Of a DNA stretch of 64,000 bases, positions 31,411 to 43,540 are shown in pieces; within the stretch, counting starts at the first letter, position 1, and every line of letters starts with the position of its first letter. The notes beneath the pieces were generated by a model. That model worked only from the letters and a program-made list of their open reading frames with translations. It was not told where the DNA came from and made no database searches. The DNA is taken from assembly GCA_012845835.1 (NCBI GenBank), contig JABAKD010000004.1, positions 12,029,022 to 12,093,021 on the forward strand, read 5' to 3'. Source of the stretch: Undaria pinnatifida (lineage: Eukaryota; Sar; Phaeophyceae; Laminariales; Alariaceae). The position numbers and the translations under genes are program-made.

Positions 31411-31745
31411 GTGTGCATTCTCTAGTCTAGTCTAGACTAGTCTATTACTAGTGATGTACCACTGTGTCCGGAAATGTGAGAGCTTTCTGTAAAAAATACC
31501 TTGTAGTAAAACAAAATATTGAAAGAAATTGAAATATTACTGAGTATTATTATTGCTCAGATTATATTTCTAGACATAGTGGTACCTGGTAGCATGCGCA
31601 CGTATTAATCCATCTCCAACTCCCATGTTTTTCCTACTCTAAGTCTAGTCTAAGTGATTTGTCCGCGAGTCGGGAATGCGGTGCTAAAAGGGTCGAAGTA
31701 CAGCAACGTATTGATATAGGTCTAGAGTATACCAGGTATGTTTTA

Positions 31746-32105
31746 CTACTGTACTGATGACATGGCGTTGCTTTGCGCTTTCGTCCCCCGCTGACCGAAC
31801 ATGTCTTTGACCCGGCAACAGAATTGCCACCAGCAGACAAGGACTGGAGAGCTAACTTCATCAGCAGCTAGAGCAGCTTCACGCTGTGGAACCAGCCGCT
31901 GGGACTTGCCCGTACCAAAGTGAACCAAGCAAGCACACGCGGTGTTGGTTGGCCCAACCACATGCAAAACACGTTCTCCATTCCCCAATTGACCGCATGG
32001 TAGAGGACATGGAGGACGTGCATAGAAGAAGTACCCAAGGCGGATCGCGTACATGATATCATCCGCAGCGACGGCGAGAGTCCGTGCCGAAAGGGCACCC
32101 TCCAT
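31746..32105 (-). CDS. Unrecognised 119-codon ORF
   Basis: It is open from an ATG (MEGALSARTLAVAADDIMYA) to a stop at 31746. The composition is mixed, with no clear hydrophobic helix, no recognised domain and no splice-site support. It could be a degraded exon or chance. Nothing in the neighbourhood suggests a role. Confidence 0.2.
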   Translation of the reverse strand: MEGALSARTLAVAADDIMYAIRLGYFFYARPPCPLPCGQLGNGERVLHVVGPTNTACACLVHFGTGKSQRLVPQREAALAADEVSSPVLVCWWQFCCRVKDMFGQRGTKAQSNAMSSVQ

Positions 32106-33108
32106 CTCCAGCTGCTGCTGTTGTCGCTGCTGTTACGTATCATGGGTGTACGTGGTATTCATACTTGTACTAGACAAGCTAGACTACAGATGTGGCTTCA
32201 GCAGTAGTTTCGTTGTGCGTTCAGCCGACGCTCAGCATCCCATTTTTGTACTCTTTGTCAAACATTTAAATAGAAACATTTTTCACGTGGCCGACATGTT
32301 GCAGGCTCTGGGTTTTGAAATATTTGCATGGCTCGTGGCTCGTGCTGTCAACTTTCTCGGTTGTGGTTGGCTGAAAAAAACGATCCATTTCATTTCGTAG
32401 CCATCACCGGACACCCATATTGCTGGTACCGACTAGTCTATAGAATGGACCTCGTTCCCACGGCCACCTGTGCACAAAGGACGAGACAGGTACGATTATA
32501 CAGCCTGGTAAACGATACTGCTGCTGTGTGCGCCTGTGCGTGCACATCAAATTGCCTTTTCTACCCAACGACCTTCTGTTAGGTGCAAGGTGCTCTTATA
32601 GCCGGTCGCCCCGGTGGCGTACCAGGTTATCCTCGAGCCTGGTCTAGATCAGTTGCGTGATTTCGAGTCCCTCCGAGTGCATACTCGTATAAATTCGTAG
32701 GGGCCTCCTCTCGCGCACAAACCGACTTGCGGAAAGCGCGAGAGCGTGAGTTAGCAACAAAAACGATGAAAAGTCGACGAGCAGTGGGATTGCTGGGCCC
32801 TATGCGCGACTAAAATTGAAGGCAAGAACCGGCGGGGGGTAAGGGTCGACACCTGTGACCACGGCTTTGTCCGAAAGCTGAAACTTAGAAGTAAGTGTGA
32901 TGCCTGATTCTTCGAAGTAAGTATGATACGAGTCGTAGATGATGTGACATCCTCTTTTTCAGCTACAGTATATGCATCGCTGCAAGTAGGACGGCAACCA
33001 CAGCCACAAAAACTAGTCAACACATGCGTCGCACCTCAGACCCGACAACCCCGGCTTGCTGTAGGAGGAGTAGACACAGCAGCATGTCGTCAACCTTTGT
33101 GAGAGGGC

Positions 33109-33441
33109 ATGCCATCTGAACCCTCCAGAAAGGATACTGTCGTAGTGGATAACGCTGCTGCTGCTGCTGCACTACGACTTTTTCATCGCTGTATCGTTGT
33201 CCCTCAGCTGCTGGTGCTGCTACTTTTTTGTACAGAATCGTTGTCGGTAGAACGTAGAACGGTAAGATATGTACGACAAAAATATGACGGGTTTGACGGT
33301 TTCACTGACAGTGCTTCGTATTATACCGTTTTTAATTTGGGGATTACACCACGTTGCCGATTCACCCGAAGGGGAACATATTTCGTCGTCGAATCAATAT
33401 TTGGCGTACTGGTAAATTTTGGTGTGTCATGTATTCGATAG
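33109..33441 (+). CDS. Unrecognised 110-codon ORF with a hydrophobic segment
   Basis: It starts at an ATG (MPSEPSRKDTVVV). Residues about 29-46 (CIVVPQLLVLLLFCTESL) are hydrophobic enough for a membrane segment. Part of the N-terminus is encoded by a GCT run (polyalanine). No family is recognised. It may be chance. Confidence 0.2.
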   Translation: MPSEPSRKDTVVVDNAAAAAALRLFHRCIVVPQLLVLLLFCTESLSVERRTVRYVRQKYDGFDGFTDSASYYTVFNLGITPRCRFTRRGTYFVVESIFGVLVNFGVSCIR

Positions 33442-34127
33442 CGGGCCGCAAATTGCCCTTGTTAGATAGTCCAGTTGACGCTGTACTGCTTCGTACATGC
33501 CAGGGGAGTCACCGGCAGATGTACTGACGTGCAGTAGGTGTCCCTCTGTAGTGCCGGTTTCCGCTATAGTGCGGGTTGCCCGCTGTGGTCCTATAGTGCC
33601 CGTGAAATCGCCTGACACAGAGGAACGCCCAGTAGCGGCAGGTTGCCGCTGTAGGGTCGGTGTCTCCCCTCACGCCGGCGCTATAGAAGGACCACTACCG
33701 CTGTAGACTGTATCTTGCCTTCATGGAGTACGCCGTAAAACATGCACGGTCGACGAGCGAGTAGTCTATACAAAGATGCAAGTGCAAAGATGCAACTGGC
33801 GGGTGGCAAGACTGAGTATCCACCAAGTAGGGGTACTCGTACAAGGGTTCGGTCGATTTCACAACTTACGAATTCCTTCATTAGTCTAAAGGTTTACACT
33901 GCGGTTCTATGGGCGAAGACTATACTATAGCTTGTGTATCGACCTAGAATCGGACAAAGTTGTTGAAGCAGTAGTGGATCAACTGCCAACGACAGCCAGA
34001 TAGCTATAATACTTGGAAGTAGCTACGTGCAAGAACGTATTACCGATACACTGCTGCAGAAAGGCGCCAATCGCCCGTAGGTTCACCCTTGCGAAAATAG
34101 AACTTTCGAGATTAGTACCGGCCACTC

Positions 34128-34216
34128 GCCCACCCATTCACCTAATCACCCAATCACCCACTACCACTCACCCACACACCCAACCACCCACCCAACCACC
34201 AACCCACCCACCCAAA
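34128..34216. repeat. CCCA-rich simple sequence
   Basis: Irregular CACCCA/CAACCA units over about 90 bp. Confidence 0.8.
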
Positions 34217-34554
34217 AGCCGTTAGGTCCGGGTGTCACTCGTTAGCGCGGATATGTGTTTCTGCCGGAGCTGCTCAACTGGGGAGCTACCCATAGTATTT
34301 TCATCCGACATGCACTCTACCGCCTTCTACAACGTACAAATTGTTGGTTGCCTACAGCTGTACTAGCCCATAGGATGGTGTGTGTCGGGTTTTTATGGTG
34401 CATTTCCCCTTTTAAAGTCGGTTGCTTGATGAGGACTAGAGCTTAATATTCAAGTGACAACTTTTTTCATTAGAAAAGTACGGTGCTACCCCTGCCGACG
34501 CTTGCTACGAGATACAACTACCGGCACAAGCTACAGTTTGTGGCTGAATCCATC

Positions 34555-34718
34555 TCTGAACGGCTTTCCTTGACCCCAAATCGTCCGAAACAATCTTTCG
34601 TAGGAATAATTTTCATTCCATACCTAGGCCATTAAATTGTTTATCGTGTAGCACGTTATTTTTCCCCGCATCAGGGTTTGCGCCCAGGAAGGGGCGTTAC
34701 GTAGAGCTCCTCAAGTGA
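34555..34718 (-). repeat. Member of the CCCATGGCCTAGG dispersed family (minus orientation)
   Basis: On the minus strand it runs from GCTTGAGGAGCTC-like sequence (complement near 34703-34716) through a CCTAGG-containing core (34624-34632) to CGATTTGGGGTCAAGG (complement of 34570-34585). This is the order seen in the better copies at 45-50 kb. Confidence 0.5.
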
Positions 34719-37010
34719 AGAGTGGTATTAAAAAAAAAAGGAATGCATGCCTCTCTACCGTAGCATGGATCTACCGTACATAGCCGTCCCACCCCGTCCA
34801 TGAATAGAGATCCCGCCCGATCTGTTCGGTAGACGTTACACTCTTTTTCCAATCGAAACGTTCGGGAGTGGCGGGACTCATCAACTGAAGAACTAGTCTG
34901 AGATACCCTTCAATGAATTCAGTATCATCATAATAGTGTACCAGGTATACCTATCGGCCGTGGGGTTGTTTGTCAAGGTGGGCTCACAGATTTCGTCACA
35001 AACAGGTTTAGATGTCCGTGGCCTGTTTTCAGTATCATTCTATTAATACAGTAATTTAGTTGTAAACCTAGCCCATGGGATTGGTGATCCAGTTTTGCTC
35101 GTTCAAGTTTTGTCATCTGAAACCAGCATTTCGGCTCGAAACGGACTTCCTTGTATATGAGGGGCCTTATATAGGGTGCAATCTTATCTTGGCAAGAGTC
35201 TGCCTCAAAGGTTCCACACCTCGGACATATGAAATGATCCATACTACTATGTCCCTACTCCATGATCTAGATATTTCATAGAAGATCTGTATGATCTAGC
35301 TCATGTTACCCGGTGGGAGCTGTAGTATCTGCATGCTCTAGCACATAGTTCACCCTGTGTTGGATCTGTCCTCTATGCAAGGTCCCCCTTCGGAATGAGG
35401 CTAACTTGGTATTCCGGAGGCGTCGCACTTCGAAAAGGGGAACACAACCGTTCCAACAGTATGCATGAGGGCCGTCCCCAACGAACACCAAAAAAAGCCC
35501 GTAAAAGACGCGTGCTGCGATGGAGCGTAAATCAAAGTTGTCCCGACCACGAGACGTGTCTGTCGCATTGACTTCGAAAACCAACATACTGTGTGGACGA
35601 AGTATACCACTACTATATTCGTTAGCGTCGGAATGCCCTTTTTTTTACAACATTGCTCTCAACGTTAACAATAGTGCTTTACACCTAATAATAGGCCAGA
35701 GAGGACTGATCGTACGATAGCCCCCTCCCAAGATAACAGCGATTTTCTTCAACGAGCGTTTCATGGCTGGTCGACACGAGGAAGGATGCTGCTGTGAAAT
35801 AAATGGCTTCGCATTTTTCTTTCTTGCAAAAGACTAAGGAACGATCACAAATGGGTACTATATTTCTTCAGGAGGAGGTACGGCCGGGGGCGGGTTTCAA
35901 AACTGGCGATTTCGTAAAAGAAAAGTTGAAGAGGGTACCGTAGAACGACGAAGGGGATTGTGCGTCGGGTCGCTTGGTGTTTCATTTTTCTGGAAGGCGT
36001 TGCTGTAATCTGCGGGTGAGGCACGACCAGAGAGAGGTCAAAACGATTTCATGGCGAGCCTCAAGGAAAATGAGGTGAGTCTCTACCATATAGACTATAT
36101 ACCGTTTGTAGAATGCTTCAAAACTTGATGGTGTGCTGTAAACGTATTAAATCGCATCATTGCCGTTCCGCTGATGATACCGAACATTAACAATAGCGCT
36201 GTGCAGCCCAGGGCAGGACACCGAAAAGGAAAAAAGGAGACGAGAGCGTCAGGTTGATACGACGCGCAGGGAAAAAATACGTCCTTGATTTGAGCTGCCT
36301 CTTTGCCGTCATGCTGCAAATGTTGTTCAACACGCCCTCTCCCGAACAAGATATCAGACTCTCCCTTGATCAGTGTTTCCGATGATTGTTGCTACGACGT
36401 ACAGTAGCAGGTATCCTGTTCTGCTTCATGCAGGTAAGTGTTCATTGATTAGGAGGTCGACTATCGACTAAGCATCCGTACAAGGTAAAACGGCATGGTA
36501 TACTATGTCGAGGGACGTACTCTGACGACAGAGGTAGCCGGTAGCACGTTTCGATCAAGTACTTCTGACTGACGGTGGGGTACAAACAACCAACAAGTCA
36601 AGAAACCAACTGAGCAACAACTGGCACCATTTCAATACCACGCATTGGTGTTTTCACGAGTGTTAATATGGCTCGGCATAGTCCATGCCTATTAGTAGGC
36701 CAAGGGAGTTGTTGATCGATCGGGCTACGCTTTCATATCCATATAGTCTAAGTTCAAAGCACTCCTTTGTGTGAGGTGTGAGGTATTGTGTGAGATATTG
36801 TAGGGTGTACAAGTGTGGAGCCTGAGAAACAATTCGATACACCCCTTTCGTAGTGTCAATAGCATTCATCGCATTAATACTATTAATAGTACTAGCATAT
36901 GCCTATGTATCATGCACACATCAGAGATATCACGATATGACGTTCTAGATCATGCATATACCTTATATATACCTGTACCCTTTCCGCAATTGCGGCAAGT
37001 TGCGAGGGGA
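34719..37010. other. Intergenic, no recognisable gene
   Basis: AT-balanced DNA with short ORFs only. A possible diverged copy of the CCATGG dispersed family lies near 35065-35165 (minus). Nothing else is recognised. Confidence 0.5.
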
Positions 37011-37225
37011 GCCGTCTGATGAGATCAATCGCCTCCTGGGTACGTGTGAACTCTCTCCCAAGAGGCATGTTCGTCTGTTTCCTTTGTTGGGACTCCATCT
37101 TCTTCTTTTTTTTCTTCTTTTTCCTGCAGAAGGCATTCGTCTCGCCACTGAACGTAGTTGGAGGGAAAGGGAGAAGGGGATTGCTGGGTTGGTGTGGTGG
37201 CCGATGTGGTAGTTGGTGGTGGTGG
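37011..37225. repeat. 215-bp segment duplicated at 48555-48774
   Basis: The two copies are about 88-90% identical by eye. They share GAGATCAATCGCCTCCTGGG, a long pyrimidine tract ending in CTGCAG, and GGCATTCGTCTCGCCACTGA. One strand could be read as exon-intron-exon (GGTACGTGTG donor, pyrimidine tract plus CAG acceptor). The other strand could code REFTRTQEAIDLLRR. The segment abuts the broken end of the minus-strand LTR element at about 37221. Confidence 0.7.
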
Positions 37226-37478
37226 CTGAGGATGTGCGGACCTTTGTTCCCCACAGTACCCTCGGAGGCGCTTGAGAGCCCAAACAATGCTGCCGGTCCC
37301 CAAATCTAGACGAGTCCAGTGCCACCCCGAGTCGAGCGCTGCTCGACTGGTATACGCGCTTTCGATAGTGAACGAAACGTCGTCCAGCGTCACAGTACCC
37401 CCGACGAAACAGGGGCCGTCTTCTGACTGCTAAAGGTCAGGACCGACGACGGAAGCTATCACCAAAACTTCACGGCTT

Positions 37479-38113
37479 TTAGTTGGCCAACGCGCCCGAG
37501 AAATGGGCTGGAAACTCTGAAGGGGAAGCTTTGCGAGCGCCGGTCGCTGTTAACGGCCAGGCCGCGGTGCGGACGAGATTTCTTGGTTCTTGCAGTCGCA
37601 GGGCAGGCGCGGAACCGACTAGGGGAGGCCGGGTGCGCCGACCAGGTCTCACTGTCGCGAATAGCTTCGCGAACGGCAGAAAGTGCCCCACCGAGCTAAT
37701 TTTTGCTCTCCACTGGCATGGGTTGATGGCCCTGGAATCATCTTCCCGGCGACCAATGCCCCGCACTGGGATTAGAGGGCTGGATTTAGCCAAACGCTTG
37801 CTGTCAGAGCTCAAAAGGCGATTTTTTATGGTTGAATTCTGCGTGAAATTGGCGTAGGTGCCAGATATCACGGCATGTTGCTTCTCCCTGTCTCCAACAC
37901 CGGAGTCAAAGTTGCGCATGTCTCGACGATGCGTTCGCGTGTGCTTGGACTAGGCGACGACGTGATGAGCTCCACTGCTCGATGGTCTTGGAAGCGCCTG
38001 GTCTTTTCGGCCATCATGTACTGCTCTGCGCAAGAATATGGCACGTCGTCCACGACAAACGACGAAGGGGACCACCGTGGAAAATAGGATGGGAGCTGCC
38101 AGAACAACACCAC
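37479..38113 (-). pseudogene. NADAR-family domain of the second copy (different frameshift)
   Basis: From 38113, FWQLPSYFPRWSPSSF and VPYSCAEQYMMAEKTRRF are in one frame, up to a frame change after STRERI. From about 37919, MRNFDSGVGDREKQ, TYANFTQNSTIKNRLLSS and SSPLIPVRGIG are continuous through the position where the plus copy is shifted. The lesion is thus a different one from that in the plus copy. The tryptophan of SPxxPVWGxG is Arg here. As in the plus copy, Gly follows FDSxV. Confidence 0.75.
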
Positions 38114-38159
38114 TTTTTGTCTGTGGTGTATTCGAGAGAAGGGTCAAAAGCCGTGTTGC

Positions 38160-38660
38160 AATTTGGGCCTGCAATGTTCTCGTCCGGGAACACCAGGCCT
38201 CGGGAGCACAACGCGAATCCGAACCCGTGGTTTCTCGCCTCGGGTCTTCTTCGCTTGTTGGCGGAAGAACGCGAGAATCCGCTCTAACTGCGTCCGAAAA
38301 ATGGCAAAACCCGACAGTGCCAACCCGTCGGTAGCCTCGTTCGACATTTGGGCCTGCAATGTCCCCTTCTGGGAACACCAGTCCTCGGCTCTTTGGGCCT
38401 GTCGTGTCCTCTTGCGGGAACACCATGCCTCGGGAGCATGATGCGAGTCCTGTCCCGCGGTTTCTCGCCTCGGTTCCTCCTCACGTGCTGGTGGAAACTC
38501 GTAAGAAGCTGCCCTCACTGCACCCGAAAACGTGTCCGACGCCGACGGTGCCAACCCGTCGGTAGCCTCGCTGGGCATTTGGGCCTGCAATGTCCCCCTC
38601 TGGAAACACCAGTCCTCGGTACGTTGGGCCTGTAGTGTCCCCCTCAGGAACAACAGGCAT
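38160..38660 (-). repeat. Repeat-coding linker upstream of NADAR, several units
   Basis: A CCTGCAATGT...GGGAACACCAG module recurs about five times, sometimes with the longer CCGTCGGTAGCCTCG segment. It corresponds to 11940-12290 of the plus copy but with more units. One minus frame reads GVPEGDTTG and GLVFPEGDIAGPN repeats. Confidence 0.7.
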
Positions 38661-39440
38661 CAAGAGCACGACGCGAGTCTGAACCCACGGTTTCTCGCGT
38701 CGTGGCCGCTACGCTCTTTAGCGTGTAATCGAAAGAAAACTGCTCTAACTGCGCCCGAAGAGACAGGGGCTCGCTGAGCTGTTTCTGCTTGACGAGAGGC
38801 GTGATTCTTCCGTAAATTTACGGGAATAGCATCCAGCTGATCAGGCTGGAGGCCGTGGCGTCACCACTGGCCCGTCGCGCAGTGTCGGATCTTCTTCCTG
38901 TGCCGCTGGGGCAGACGTAGCCTAAAACCCGTGGGGTAGGGCGCTCAAAGACGAAGCAGGGCCCGTAGACCCTATGGGCTTCTTCTGGAGCAGGGCTCGG
39001 GCAGGTGACAACAATGGTTTTTCCCGAAGAGGCTCTTTTTCGTTATGCCACTTGAAGAAGGGAAGCGAGGTAGCTAATATTGTCGACTCTTCCTTGACGA
39101 AAAGAAAACAGAGCACCCGCTGCTATCGCGAGCAAACACCGGATCGAGCCTCGCAAAATATCTCGGTGCTTTAGTGTTGGTCTTCCCACACTTCAAACCG
39201 ACCGCCGCCTCGTGGTCAGAAAAAGTGTTTGAGGGTCGGCCGTCCCACACCACAAACCGATCGTTACCGCCTGGTCAGGAAGAGGGGGGCATGGACACGT
39301 TCGCGTAAAAAGGCGACGCACCGTCAACGCAGCTATATTGCTGCGCGACGCGTGCCTAGGGGGGAGCGCGCAAAGTACAGGCTCCCGTGCCATGGTTGAT
39401 GAGGACGGCGTTTGGAGCGCGTGCACCCCCATTGCCGAGT

Positions 39441-39851
39441 TTATGCCGTGACTGAGAGAAACGGTGCTGGAAGCGCGGTTCCCATCGCCGAACTCAGACC
39501 ATGGCCAAGGGGAACGTCGCTGGAAGCGCGCGTTTTCGCCGTCGTAGAAACAATTACCTGACTGAGGGGAACCATGCTCGAAGCGCTAGCTCCCGCCGCC
39601 GGTGCTACTCCGTGATAATCGTTGGCAGACGGCGTAGGAGCCCGTGGGCTCTTGACAGAGGCAATTTGTGCTGCGTTATTGGACAGGCTAGCTACAGGAA
39701 CACGAGCATCTTGTGAAATCAAAAGTTGTGTCCCCGACAGCATTGTCGACGGTGCCGTACCGCCGTCGAGCTGTCGATTGCCGGTACGGACTGTGCCAGG
39801 CTGGCGCGCGTGAGTATTTCCGCCCGGGTTATGGGTGGCTCCAAAGCGCAT
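39441..39851 (-). pseudogene. gag C-terminal extension, second copy
   Basis: 136 open codons starting MRFGATHNPGGNTHARQPG, matching 10776-11201 along the length. It lacks the T-rich insertion of the plus copy, so it is probably closer to the ancestral state. The domain is unknown. Confidence 0.5.
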
Positions 39852-40108
39852 TCGAGGAGCAGGAGCGAGGGCAGAATAGGCGTGCGAGCGCGGGACACCA
39901 CCATGGTGATCCGACGTGTATGTGGTATCATTGTGATAGTTTACCTAGCCCTGATCCTGGTGGTACCCTCGCGATTGACCTGAAAGATGACGACGATTTT
40001 TCTTGTTGTTGTTACGGCGAGCAGATTTGTCGTCTCGGCGGTAGCAGACCATGCGTGTTTGCCACCGTCGGTGTGCGTCATCGTCGTCAAGTTGGTCAAG
40101 TTCAGGGT

Positions 40109-42213
40109 TCAAGCAGCCACACTCACAGTAATGAAAGGATGCCTACAATGCTTGAAGGAATGGTTGTCTTCGCGGCAGTTGAGGCAAAGCCCCTGGTTTT
40201 CTCGGAGGACATCAGCGCGAGGTGAAAGGAGGTCGCGCCAAAGGGGAGGGTCGTCTGTCTTAAACGAGGCATTAACGGCGAAAATTTCATCGTAATGATG
40301 CTCTTCTAGTGGCCAGCAATTCGATGTGTGATCAAGCCAAGGGTCAGATGAGTCATCGATGGGCATGACAGTTGGATCATGTCTCGATCCTGTCTGCCAC
40401 GAAAGCGACTGGGACGGCACTCGGCCCTGGCCGCGCCCATGATCGGCGGGCCGGGGCCCCGACGGGGCGGGTGACCGCGCTCCCGTCGAAGAAACAGCCA
40501 GAGAAAAAAAATGTTTCGCCGTTGACGACAGGTGTCTTATTATGCGCTTAGTCACTAAACGCCTGCCATATAGCATCCAACGAGGCGTATGGCCGCGGGC
40601 CCGTTGCCTTCGAACCAAGGTACAACGCAGGTATCACAGCCGGAAATTGCTCATTCGCCGCCACCCGAACCACCTCCAACACCACATCCGTTCCCGGAGA
40701 CAAAACACGCTCATTCCCCGTAGCGATTGACACAAATACGCTAAACTCCCGACCGAAACAAGAAAAAGGCGTGCCGTCACACATTCCAAAAGTATGCAAC
40801 TTAGTGTGGCCCTCCTCCGTGTCAACCCCGTCGAAATACGTCATCAGCAGACGAAACTGGAGGGTGAAAGCTTCAGGCCCAGATTGTCCTCCTGCCATAG
40901 CTCTTGACACCTCTTGCCTGCTACCACGGCCACCTCGCTGTGGCCCGTGTTCGGGGACGAAGACGAGCAGGAAGAGGTTGACGAGCCGTCCCACGCTGAA
41001 CATTCTCTCGCGCCGTTCCTCCGCCCTCCTTTGCCTCCACCGGAGCTGCTGCCACTGCCCCGGTTGTTGGACCAACGTTGCCCCCTCGGCGGCGCCCTGA
41101 GCCACACCAGCACCCGATGCGCCTCCCCCGCCTCCACCACCGCTGTAACCCCCGCGGCGGTGGTGGTGGTCGCCACCCCCCCCAATTTGTTTTTCGCCGC
41201 CACCATCACGGTTGCGGTCCCCACGGTCGCGACTGTCGCTGCATCACTGTTTCCCCCGGTTGCGTTCCACAAACTCTTCCTCCGGGTTTCGGCCAGAAGA
41301 CAAGGTCGGGGCCTCGTCGTGGGCCATCACCAGGGCCTTAACGAGGGCAAGGGTCGGGGCGGCTCTCGCCTGTCCAGCATAGGGCGTACAATCCATGCGA
41401 GCTCAGGCCGCTTCCACTGAAAGGGCGTCCGCTTGCCGCGACGCCGGCCTCTCTGACGTGAGGAGGGCACAGACTGTTTCTACCACCGCGGTAGCCAACG
41501 CTGAGGCGAAGTCTACCCTCGGTGCAGACGTCATGCACGCGACATTGCCTTTGAAGAAGACGTCGTTCCCGGGTCGTCGTCGCTGGGATGCGACACCCTG
41601 CGGGCGCTTCGAAAGAAAGAGCGACGCAACTGATTGGGCCAGGGCTTGTTGCGCCCGCTGACCTATCAGAGACGCCTCCCGCGCAGCGGTCTTTGCCTTC
41701 TCAATATCTTCGTCAAACCACCGTCGGCGTGCTTCACGCCGAAGAATCGTCTGGTCGGCGTTGTCGAGCGCCCGCTAGGCCCGTGCCACCGTATATGCCA
41801 AGTCCAAGGGTCCGGCATGGGCGCCCCGATCCCGGGAGCTCTGGCGGTGGCGCTCTGCCGAGCACGGTGAGCCCAGGTGGCGGTGGTGGTGCCCTGTCGA
41901 GCGCGGGGGGGGAGTCTGGTGGCTCTCCCCCGGGGCTGGCGAAAGCTGGCGTCAAGACGTCCCCGAGTCCGGTGGAGGTTGGTCCGTCTTCTTCTCTGCG
42001 CGAACCGGCTAGTTGACCCTCTTGGTTGGTGGGTCCGGATGGTGGTACGGTGGCCCGTCTTTTGTCTCGTCACCGGGACCCGCCTCCGGTGGTTCCCCCT
42101 GTCTCGAGTCACGGGATTTCGAGCAAGCTCTCCCAGTCTCGTGGGCATCCAGGTTGGGGCGCGTGGAAGACCTCAGCCTGTCCCGAGTAGCCCGTTTCCT
42201 CACTGGTAGACAT
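40109..42213 (-). pseudogene. gag of the second copy, zinc knuckle intact
   Basis: The start is the ATG at 42213 (MSTSEETGYSGQAEVFHAPQ), shared with the plus copy. A TGA ends that frame after about 34 codons. The capsid-like segment (41105-40548) is continuous: EAFTLQFRLLMTYFDG, TKLHTFGMCDG, DVVLEVVRVAANEQFPAVIP. The next frame (40618-40109) ends with LCLNCREDNHSFKHCRHPF, a perfect CX2CX4HX4C nucleocapsid knuckle for RNA binding. The reading frame is still broken in several places. Confidence 0.8.
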
Positions 42214-42339
42214 GTTGTTGGTTGTTGTCTGTAGGAAGGGCAGCGGAAGGAGGGGCCACACGAACCGCAGTAAAAGGGGCCAAAAATGGGCAGCACTGAC
42301 CCCAACTGCAGTGCAGGTGTGAAACACAGTAAAGGTAAG

Positions 42340-43100
42340 CCTGCACCCATCGCACCAAAACAGGCAGAATTTAACCTAGGCGGGAGGGGTAAAGCAGGAA
42401 AGCGTCGCCCAAAACGCCCACGCCCATCGTACCACAATAGGCAACATTTTACCTAGGTGCAGTGGGGGGGCGGGGGGGGGTAGCACAGTAAAGGGTTGCC
42501 CAATAAGCCCGCGCCCATCGCACCAAAACAGGCAGCATTTATCCCATACAAGTGTAGGGGGGCAGCACAGTAAAGATTCGTCTAACACTTCGACGCCCAT
42601 CGCACAAAACAGGCAGCAAACCGAGGTGCTGTGTAGGGGGAAAGGGGCACAGTAAAGAGTCGCCCTACACGCCGACGCTCATCGCACCAAAACAGGCAGC
42701 ATGTAACCTAGGTGCTGTGTAGGGGGGGTGGCAAGATAGAGCATCGCACAGCTAACCGTAAAAAAGCAGGCAGCATCGGCCCTAACAGTGGTTTAGGGGG
42801 TGTAGCACAGTAGAGGATCGCACAGCTAGCCGCATAAAAACGGGCAGCATCTTTCCCAACAGAAGTGTAGGGGGGAGATAGCACAGTAGAGGATCGCGCC
42901 GCCAACCGTATACAACAAGGGCAGCATCTGCCCTAGCACAGTAAAGGATCGCACGGCTAACCGTATAAACACAGACCCAACAGTAGTGTAGGGGGGGGTA
43001 GCACAGTAGAAGATCGCGCCGCCAACCGTATAAAAAACGGGCAGCATCCACCCGAATAGTGGTGTAGGGGGGAGTAGCCCAGTAGAGGGTTGCACAGGTG
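42340..43100 (-). repeat. 83-bp and ~80-bp minisatellite units of the second copy
   Basis: 42340-42720 has units with CACCAAAACAGGCAGCAT and ACCTAGGTG (complement of the plus-copy unit). 42725-43100 has units with CGCACAGCTAACCG-TA-AAA and GCAGCAT-GTGTAGGGGG. Confidence 0.8.
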
Positions 43101-43119
43101 CCAACCAGAAAACAAGGCC

Positions 43120-43540
43120 ATTACATAGCCCGAACAAAGTAGTGTCTCCACCGACCGCACTATAGGGGAACGGTCGCGCCTACAGTAGTGCTGCCCGCTG
43201 CATTATAGCTGCTGTGCCCAAGGTAGCGACAACACCAACCGCACGACGCAATATAACCCCCGAACAAGGGAGTTTCCCCACCGTCCGCACTATAGGGGGA
43301 CGATCGTGCCTACAGTAGTGCTGATTGCTGTAGCGTCGCTGCTGTGTTAACAGGTAACGGCAAATCCAACCGCACCAAGATGGGTAGTATAGCGTCCGAA
43401 CAAGGCAGTTCCCCCACCGACCGCACTATAGCGGGACGGTCAAGCCTACAGTATGCCGATTGCTGCAAGATTGCTCCTGTGACCATGGGTGACGACAACA
43501 CCAACCGTCGAAGAAAGGTAGTATAATACCAAGACCAGCT
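43120..43540 (-). repeat. ~150-bp minisatellite, three units
   Basis: CCACCGACCGCACTATAGGGG (or a near match) followed by CTACAGTAGTGCTG recurs about every 130-150 bp. The plus copy has one such unit at about 6345-6480. Confidence 0.8.

Larger units (their letters stand above)
30189..34554. other. Intergenic with simple repeats and weak ORFs
   Basis: Contents: a pyrimidine tract (30195-30305), a TA microsatellite (about 30651-30675) and a hydrophilic plus-strand stretch from the ATG at about 30742, interrupted by TAG near 30916 and of coiled-coil-like composition downstream. A 159-bp tandem duplication lies at 31121-31410, a TCTAGA palindrome cluster near 31421-31445, and a CCCA-rich tract at 34128-34216. 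Two unrecognised ORFs are listed separately. No known gene family is seen. Confidence 0.5.

Noticed and set aside
32590-32700. Possible tRNA or SINE head (TTTCGAGTCCC)
   Set aside because: The T-stem does not pair and no acceptor stem is found.
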